This document shows, one piece after another, positions 57,943-64,000 of a stretch of DNA of 64,000 nucleotides (within the stretch, counting starts at the first letter, position 1; every line of letters begins with the position of its first letter). Source of the stretch: Hallerella sp964501065 (GTDB taxonomy: Bacteria > Fibrobacterota > Fibrobacteria > Fibrobacterales > Fibrobacteraceae). The notes under the pieces were generated by a model. That model worked only from the letters and a program-made list of their open reading frames with translations. It was not told where the DNA came from and did no database searches. The translations under genes were made by a program, and so were the position numbers. The DNA is taken from the NCBI GenBank assembly GCA_964501065.1, contig CAZCRF010000001.1, positions 124,001-188,000 of the forward strand. The letters are read 5' to 3'.

Positions 57943-60900
57943 ATGACACTTCGCGAAGCTTTCCAACAAAAAATTTTACTGCTCGACGGCGGCATGGGTT
58001 CTGTCATCCAGACATACGGCATCCAAGGCGCGAACAACGACATGCTCTCGATTGAACGCCCCGACGTCATCTTTGACATCCAACGCCGTTACGTTGAAGC
58101 CGGAGCGGATATTCTCACGACGAACACGTTCTCGAGCCAGCGCATTTCGCAACACGAATACCATGCGGAAAACAGAATCGCCGAAATGAACCGCGCCGCG
58201 GTGGAAATCGCGAAGCGGGCGGCAAGCACGGCTGTGGGCAAGCAGGTGTTCATTTTGGGAGATGTCGGGCCGACGAGCAAGATGCTCTCCATGAGCGAAG
58301 ACGTCAACGATCCGGCCAGCCGGACCATCACCTTCGACGAATTGGAAGCGGCTTACCGGGAACAGATGGAGGTTCTTGTCGAAGCCGGTGTCGACGGCAT
58401 TTTGATTGAAACGATTTTCGACACCTTGAACGCCAAGGCAGCCCTGTCCGCTTATGAAAGGGTGAAGGAAGCCCTTCGGCAAAGTGGGAACTCGCGCCCG
58501 TTGGAAGTCTTGCTGTCGATGACCGTCAGCGACGCTTCGGGGAGAACCCTTTCTGGCCAGACCGTGGAAGCGTTTGTCGTCAGCGTGATGCATTCGGAGC
58601 CGCTCTCCGTCGGGTTGAACTGCGGACTTGGCGCAGACGGAATGCTGCCCTATTTGCGTCGCATGGCGAAAGTCGCGCCGTGCTACGTGAGCTGCCATCC
58701 GAATGCGGGGTTGCCGAATCAATTCGGCGGATACGACGACACACCGGCCGACATGGTGCAAAAATTTCAGCCGTATCTGGACGAACATTTGGTGAATATG
58801 ATCGGGGGCTGTTGCGGGACGACTCCGGAGCACATCGCCGCGTTCCGAAAACTTTTGGACGCTCTCCCCTCGGACTATCCCGTCCGAAGTCCCGTTCACC
58901 GCCCACCGATGCTGATGCTCAGCGGACTTGAACCTCTTGCCGTCGCCCCGATTCAAAAACGTGAAAAGGAAAGTTTTTTCGTGAAGGTCGGGGAGCGTTG
59001 CAACGTCGCCGGCTCCAAAAAGTTCTTGAGGCTCATCAACGAGAAGAATTACGACGAGGCCTTGGACATCGCCCGGAAACAGGTCGACGACGGGGCGAAC
59101 GTCGTTGACGTCAATATGGATGACGGCTTGCTTGACGCCCAATGGGAAATGACGAATTTCTTGAATTTGCTCGCTTCCGATCCGGCTGTGAGCAAGGTCC
59201 CTGTGATGATAGACAGTTCCCGCTTCGAAGTCATCGAAGCCGGATTGAAATGCGTCCAGGGAAAGTGCATCGTCAACTCCATTTCTTTGAAAATGGGCGA
59301 AGAGGCGTTTTTGAATCACGCCAAAACGGTGCAGCGTCTCGGCGCGGCAGTCATCGTGATGCTTTTCGATGAAGAGGGCCAGGCGACGGATTACGAACGC
59401 CGCGTCAAAATTGCGGCACGCGCCTATGGGCTGTTGACGGAAAAGCTCCACTTCGATCCGACGGACATCATTTTTGACCCGAACGTCTTGACGATTGCGA
59501 CGGGGATGGCGGAACACAACGCTTATGCGGCGGACTTTATCCGCGCAACTCGATGGATTGTCGAAAATCTCCCCGGCGTTCGCGTTTCCGGTGGACTTTC
59601 GAATCTTTCCTTTGCGTTCCGGGGGAACAATTACTTGCGAGAGGCGATGCATTCCGTCTTTTTGCACCACGCGATTCCGAACGGCATGGGAATGGCCATC
59701 ATGAATCCGGCGGCTTCCATCGATTACAAGACGATTCCGATGGAACTTCGGCTCTCCATTACGGAAGTCGTGCTCAATACGGAACCGGAAGCGAGCGAGG
59801 ATCTGATATCCATTGCGGGGCGCATGACCGAAGCGATGCTGAAGGCGAAGGCGGAAGGAATTCCCTACGATCCCAAGGCGATTTTTGCGATTCAATCGGG
59901 ATGTCCCACCGCCGAGGAAAAACCTCACGAAGACGCAAAGCCCTCCACTCCGGAAGAACGGTTGCAAGAAGCCCTGCTCAAGGGGACGTCCAACACTCTC
60001 CGCGAAGATTTGTTGCAGCTCATCGAACGCGGGGAAAATCCCGTGGACATCATTTCCGGGCCGCTGATGGACGGAATGAACGAAGTCGGCAGGCTTTTCG
60101 GCGAGGGGAAAATGTTCTTGCCGCAAGTCGTGAAAACGGCGCGGACGATGAAGAAGGCCGTGGAAGTCTTGCAGCCGTATATTGAAGCGGGGAAGGATGC
60201 GAATGCCGCGTCCCGTGGGAAAATCGTGATTGCGACTGTCAAGGGAGATGTCCACGACATCGGAAAGAACATCGTCTCCGTCATCATGGCCTGCAATGGA
60301 TTTGAAATGTTGGATTTGGGCGTGATGGTGCCGGAAGACGCGATTGTCAAAGCGGCAATCGAAAACAAAGCCGACATCGTGAGCCTTTCCGGGCTCATTA
60401 CGCCGTCTTTGGAAGAAATGTGCCATGTCGCCGCGGCCATGCAAGATGCTGGATTGAAAATTCCCATTTTGGTCGGCGGAGCGACGACGTCCGCCGTGCA
60501 CACCGCCGTGAAAATCGCCTCGTGTTACAGCGGCCCCGTCTTTCACGTTCGCGATGCGGCGAGCAATCCGGGGTTGGCCATGAAACTTCTCAGCCCGGAA
60601 ACGCGTGAGCGGACGATTCGCGAAAACTTCGAAGAGCAGCAGCGGATTCGCGACAAGCAAGCGGGCATCCAATCCGCCGAAAGGGATGCCGTTGAAAAAG
60701 CGGAGACGACACCTCTCGAACGCCGGTTTCTCTGCGATTGGAAAAATTACAAAGCGGTCAATCCTCCGTTCGTCGGCGAATGCATCCTCTCTCCGATTCC
60801 CGTGGAAGAAGTCATCCCGCTCATCAGCTGGCCGTACTTCTTTTGGCCGTGGAAGGTCAAGGAAAATTCGGAAGAGGGACGAAATCTCCGAGCCGACGCG

Positions 60901-61482
60901 GAAGCTCTTTTGAAGGATCTTTCAAAAGAGGAGTTCTCGATTCGCGCCGTCCAAGCATTTTACCCCGCTGCGGGTTTGGACGATTGCATCCAAATTAAAG
61001 CCAAGACATCCAAGGATTTTGTGGAGATTTCGACTCCGAGGCAGCAAAAGCCGGAAGGCATCTGCTTGTCCCTTTGCGATTACATCGCCCCGAAAAAAGA
61101 CGGGGAGTTCTCCGATTACATCGGGGCTTTCGCCTGCGCCGTGAACGAAGCGTTCGTGGAAAGGTTGGAAAAGTTGAAAAGGGAGCAAGGAAATGGGGAT
61201 TATGACGCCCTGTTGCTGCAAACTGTCGGCGACCGCTTGGCGGAAGCCGGTGCGGAATTCCTTTCTAAGAAGCTGGAAGAGAATAACGGGTGGAAGGGAA
61301 TCCGTCCGGCTGTCGGTTACCCGTCCCTTCCGGAACAGAAGACGATTTTCACATTGGCGAAGCTCATCGACTTCGGCTGCGTGGGCATTCGCTTGACGGA
61401 AAACGGAGCGATGTATCCGCAGGCTTCCGTTTGCGGCTTGTATGTGTCCAATCCCGAAGCCTCTTATTTTAGCGTCAAGTAG
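57943..61482 (+). CDS. metH: Cobalamin-dependent methionine synthase
   Basis: 1179 residues with all four MetH modules. It transfers a methyl group from methyltetrahydrofolate through cobalamin to homocysteine. Homocysteine domain ~1-320: LLLDGGMGSVIQTYGIQG and the zinc Cys in GLNCGLGAD and GGCCGTTPEHI. Pterin domain ~335-620: GERCNVAGSKKFLRLI, VDVNMDDGLLDA, GGLSNLSFAFRGNN. B12 domain ~670-880: DVHDIGKN (His ~771, lower axial ligand) and LSGLITPSLEEM. Activation domain ~900-1179: RPAVGYPSLPEQ, LTENGAMYPQASV. No ribosome site precedes the ATG at 57943; the short frame upstream of it is not the start. The organism must obtain or make B12. Confidence 0.96.
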   Translation: MTLREAFQQKILLLDGGMGSVIQTYGIQGANNDMLSIERPDVIFDIQRRYVEAGADILTTNTFSSQRISQHEYHAENRIAEMNRAAVEIAKRAASTAVGKQVFILGDVGPTSKMLSMSEDVNDPASRTITFDELEAAYREQMEVLVEAGVDGILIETIFDTLNAKAALSAYERVKEALRQSGNSRPLEVLLSMTVSDASGRTLSGQTVEAFVVSVMHSEPLSVGLNCGLGADGMLPYLRRMAKVAPCYVSCHPNAGLPNQFGGYDDTPADMVQKFQPYLDEHLVNMIGGCCGTTPEHIAAFRKLLDALPSDYPVRSPVHRPPMLMLSGLEPLAVAPIQKREKESFFVKVGERCNVAGSKKFLRLINEKNYDEALDIARKQVDDGANVVDVNMDDGLLDAQWEMTNFLNLLASDPAVSKVPVMIDSSRFEVIEAGLKCVQGKCIVNSISLKMGEEAFLNHAKTVQRLGAAVIVMLFDEEGQATDYERRVKIAARAYGLLTEKLHFDPTDIIFDPNVLTIATGMAEHNAYAADFIRATRWIVENLPGVRVSGGLSNLSFAFRGNNYLREAMHSVFLHHAIPNGMGMAIMNPAASIDYKTIPMELRLSITEVVLNTEPEASEDLISIAGRMTEAMLKAKAEGIPYDPKAIFAIQSGCPTAEEKPHEDAKPSTPEERLQEALLKGTSNTLREDLLQLIERGENPVDIISGPLMDGMNEVGRLFGEGKMFLPQVVKTARTMKKAVEVLQPYIEAGKDANAASRGKIVIATVKGDVHDIGKNIVSVIMACNGFEMLDLGVMVPEDAIVKAAIENKADIVSLSGLITPSLEEMCHVAAAMQDAGLKIPILVGGATTSAVHTAVKIASCYSGPVFHVRDAASNPGLAMKLLSPETRERTIRENFEEQQRIRDKQAGIQSAERDAVEKAETTPLERRFLCDWKNYKAVNPPFVGECILSPIPVEEVIPLISWPYFFWPWKVKENSEEGRNLRADAEALLKDLSKEEFSIRAVQAFYPAAGLDDCIQIKAKTSKDFVEISTPRQQKPEGICLSLCDYIAPKKDGEFSDYIGAFACAVNEAFVERLEKLKREQGNGDYDALLLQTVGDRLAEAGAEFLSKKLEENNGWKGIRPAVGYPSLPEQKTIFTLAKLIDFGCVGIRLTENGAMYPQASVCGLYVSNPEASYFSVK

Positions 61483-61571
61483 CGATTGTTCCAGTTGTCG
61501 GGACGTCTTATCGTGGATTTGTGAAAGCTATATTCGCCCGATGAAAGACGTGTAGCCATGAGGAACGCCAA

Positions 61572-63109
61572 ATGAAAAGAATTTTCCCTTGCTCGGTTCT
61601 TGCCCTGGCGGAAGAAGCTCAAGGAGTGAAAGCTGTTTTCTATAATCCGGGTACAGGTCAAAATGATTCTGGTTTGGCCGCTCTCGATTCCATCCGTCAA
61701 AACCCAGACCTTTTCCGTCAACTTGCATCCCGCTACATCCTCATCGGGCACGGCATGGGCGGGGTGACGTCGCATGAATACGTGACAGATTTGAACGTCT
61801 ACAACGGCGACGTGGACAAGCTGGTAACGCTCGACAGTCCGCACGAGGGGACGGGACGTTGAATATGCAGCTCGACTTGGTGGACTATAGATGGACGGCC
61901 GTTCAGGGGCTGTCCACCCATCTTGCCGGCCTGTCTCTGGTGTGTCTCAACATGCGTGGCGATTTCATGGCGAAATCGGTTGCGATTTCTAGCGCATCTT
62001 GGGCGGCGTTGTTGGGACTTGCGAACTTCGCCGCGCCGTTTTTCGTGGAGAAGAATCTGCAGGAGTACTCGGAAGACGACCCGTTGGTCAAGTACGTGAA
62101 TCCCGGGAAGGGCGAACGGGGCAACATCTCTTATTTGAAGAAAATCCCCGCAAACGACAGCATGCCGATGTTCAGGCTGATGGGCGGCGAAAAGAGCATT
62201 ACGTATTCGGATCCGTTCAAGAAGGTTACCGATTGGACGGGATTATTTGTTCCCGAAGCCCTCACTCAGGCCATGATGAATTTCTTTTCGCAGCTTGCGG
62301 AAAGCGACGATGCCATGAGTTCGGAGGCGTTCGCCCTTGCATCTAAAGCAGCCACGATGGGATTGGTTGTTTCCGCGGCTTCACGGGAACAGGGGACGAG
62401 CATTGTTCCCAAGGCGTCTAGCTGGGCGGAAAGTACGGAAAGTCTGAAAAGCAGTGTTGCCGATGTTAAGCGTTGGCGTTTTAACGCCGCCCCGCATGCC
62501 GATGCTGAAGCTTGGAGAACGGCGAATGTCGTGATGACGACAGTAAGTGCAGTGTGCATGGCCGCAGACGTTGCTTTGGCATGGTTCGAGGGGGCAAGAG
62601 TTGCGGCGAATGTGGCTGCCGTTGTGGGATCTTCGATTACCTTATCGAACATGCTTTTTTCATTACTGTCTGAAGACTTGATCAATGAAATTTCGGATTC
62701 GCACAATCTGCCCATTGACAATGTGTACGCCAATCAAAATACCTGGCATGCCGATTATTCGAATACGGTTTCCCCGATAGCGGGTTCTTCCGTAAACGAC
62801 ACGACGATAAACCCGCTGATTATGGAAGATTTCCTATAGGAGCGTCCGTTCGTGAATTTGGCGCTCTTGGACTCCGCGACGCTGGACTCGTTGCAAAGGA
62901 AGCCCGCCGCGAAGGCCGACGACTTTCGTTCCGCGCAAAGAATGCAGCCAGTCTCCGCCCTCGTCCCCCTCCGCTTCCGTTCCACCTCCGACTGGTCAAG
63001 GATGGGCGTGAAGGTGGACCGCTGGGAGCGCGTGGACGGCCTTACGCCCGACGGCGAGCTTGCCCCGAAATCCGTGTGGGAATGGAAAACCTTGTCGACT
63101 TGCTCATAA
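61572..63109 (+). pseudogene. Broken lipase-like (PGAP1-type) secreted protein gene
   Basis: Three open pieces belong together. Piece 1 (61572-61862) has an alpha/beta-hydrolase nucleophile region ASRYILIGHGMGGVTSHEYV (GHGMG in place of GxSxG) and ends LVTLDSPHEGTGR. Piece 2 (61859-62839) continues as LNMQLDLVDYRW in a frame one base apart, so a single-base loss near 61858 explains the break. Piece 3 (to 63109) follows in the same frame as piece 2 after TAG at 62837-62839: ERPFVNLALLDSATLDSLQR. The N-terminus (KRIFPCSVLALAEE) looks like a shortened signal peptide. GAGG precedes the first ATG. The nucleophile is not Ser, so activity even of an intact version is doubtful. Known relatives are extracellular. 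Confidence 0.65.
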
Positions 63110-63160
63110 ATTATACGTTTTATCTTCCTTTTTCTATCTTTGGCGCATGATGGAGAGAAT

Positions 63161-64000
63161 TTGAAGAAAAGATGGATGAAGCTGTTTGTTGCCGCTTTGC
63201 TGTGTGTTGGCATGTGGGGGTGCGGGCTGTTTGACGAGGATGTAATTCACGAAGTACATGAAAAAAGGCATAGCGGGCTTGTTGTCGCGATTTTAGATGA
63301 TTCTCTTGCTTTGGAGATAAATGGCCGCGGTTGGACCGATCGCACGGAAAGTTGCGATAAGTGGGAAAATTGCGATGGGGGCACGATAAATCAAGGACTT
63401 TTTCTTGTCAATTATCGTAAGAAACAACAGCCTTTATGGGGCGATACCATTGATGGTGCCATAACGATCATTTGGGGTTTGGCGGCTGATTCAACAGTGC
63501 TGTTTTATGACAAGAAAGGCCATTTTGGATTTTGGAAGGTAGGAAAACGTCTTGATTTGCGCAAGAAAATAAGGTTGGATGATGGGTGCGCTTGGGATAA
63601 TCCTTATACGCGGGCAAAGCCATGGATAAGGGGGGATGTGCTATTAAAAGATATGTATCTATGCCCATTTGCGATACTGGACACTGCTACAGGCGTCGTG
63701 AATAAACTTGATTTTGTGGGCGAATACGCATGGCTGGAAGGGTGCGACGACATTACGTACATTGACGGGGATGTGGTGTGCTTGAGGCAACGCGGTGATA
63801 GGTTGTGTGAAATAGATTTTGAAAGTAACGGCGTTGTGATAGATTCCCTAATAAAAAGAGAATGGATGCTTTTTGATCCACCTGAATTTTTTGGGAATGC
63901 GGTGAAAATGAAGGCGAGTTCATTTGATGAAAGTGACCATGCCTATGATTTTGGCGATAGGCTTGCCTTGATCGGGAAAAATGGTTTCATTTTTGAAGAT
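63161..64000 (+). CDS. Lipoprotein of unknown function, cut by the window end
   Basis: At least 280 codons are open from TTG at 63161 (GGAG five bases upstream) to the right edge; an in-frame ATG at 63176 is an alternative. A signal peptide with Lys/Arg start (KKRWMKLFVAALLCVGM) leads to WGCGLFDED, with Cys at residue ~20 as the probable lipidation site. The mature part is beta-rich with many acidic residues and six or more Cys (ESCDKWENCDGG, DDGCAWDN, MYLCPFA, EGCDD, VVCLR, DRLCEID), suggesting disulfides in the periplasm or at the surface. No family is recognised. It is more AT-rich than metH. It follows the broken lipase-like gene by 51 bases and may belong to the same locus. Confidence 0.72.
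   Translation, partial: MKKRWMKLFVAALLCVGMWGCGLFDEDVIHEVHEKRHSGLVVAILDDSLALEINGRGWTDRTESCDKWENCDGGTINQGLFLVNYRKKQQPLWGDTIDGAITIIWGLAADSTVLFYDKKGHFGFWKVGKRLDLRKKIRLDDGCAWDNPYTRAKPWIRGDVLLKDMYLCPFAILDTATGVVNKLDFVGEYAWLEGCDDITYIDGDVVCLRQRGDRLCEIDFESNGVVIDSLIKREWMLFDPPEFFGNAVKMKASSFDESDHAYDFGDRLALIGKNGFIFED

Noticed and set aside
57976..60672. Minus-strand open frame of 898 codons
   Set aside because: It is antisense to metH, which has complete domain motifs; the protein read is rich in Arg, His and Phe without any family motif, as expected from GC-rich third positions on the other strand.
1..64000. CRISPR array, rRNA operon, insertion sequence or prophage
   Set aside because: No regular direct repeats with spacers, no rRNA segments, no transposase or phage structural genes were found.

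Overview
The window looks like a chromosomal segment of a member of the Fibrobacteraceae (Fibrobacter or a close relative). The evidence is lineage-marker families: a FISUMP-type lipoprotein (Fibrobacter succinogenes major paralogous domain, 53219-53749), two TIGR02147-type regulators, secreted plant-polysaccharide enzymes (a PL11 rhamnogalacturonan lyase and a GH5 cellulase) with Ser-rich linkers, and recurring short C-terminal tails that resemble secretion or sorting signals. Most genes are GC-rich with strong third-position GC. A few AT-rich genes stand out (2541-4211, the 22856-23335 remnant, 63161-64000).

Layout. 1-2534: end of fabV, a small cold-shock-like membrane protein, tRNA-Gly and the infC-rpmI-rplT operon. 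2541-5863: an AT-rich coiled-coil gene of unknown function and a MATE exporter. 6019-10690: a PL11 lyase divergent from a TIGR02147 regulator and LamG lipoprotein pair, with a perfect palindrome between them. 10867-14681: lysC followed by a methyltransferase, a ketosynthase-like protein and an acyltransferase, the last three joined by ATGA overlaps. 14964-18459: a sigma-54 activator broken by an in-frame TAA, a secreted protein and pta. 18743-21274: a second TIGR02147 and lipoprotein pair with its own repeats upstream. 21328-31699: cysS, an orphan adenine methyltransferase beside a decayed partner gene, GH57, queA, a WYL regulator, a BON-like protein and gltX. 31828-37992: a minus-strand run of six genes (AhpD-like protein, ABC importer, class III aminotransferase, MetY). 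38304-45319: PAP2 phosphatase, serine hydrolase, then a three-gene array of secreted proteins preceded by an orphan copy of their C-terminal tail. 45415-49251: Nudix, LysR, argB-argD and ferredoxin. 49314-55427: GH5, EcsC-like protein, LysR, FISUMP lipoprotein and an AspT-like antiporter. 55454-61482: mccA-mccB (reverse transsulfuration) divergent from metH. 61572-64000: a broken lipase-like pseudogene and a lipoprotein that runs off the window.

How the genes work together. Sulfur and methionine metabolism recurs (metY, mccAB, metH, and a sulfonate-type ABC importer). Plant cell-wall degradation is the second theme. The best candidate for an undescribed system is the two-gene module seen twice: a TIGR02147 DNA-binding protein translationally overlapped with a LamG-type lipoprotein. 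Each copy has its own repeated half-sites upstream, and one copy shares its control region with a pectin lyase. Three genes are disrupted (nonsense or frameshift), which suggests ongoing decay or sequence errors. Several genes without a Shine-Dalgarno sequence carry a -10-like hexamer 6-8 nt before the start codon and may be leaderless.
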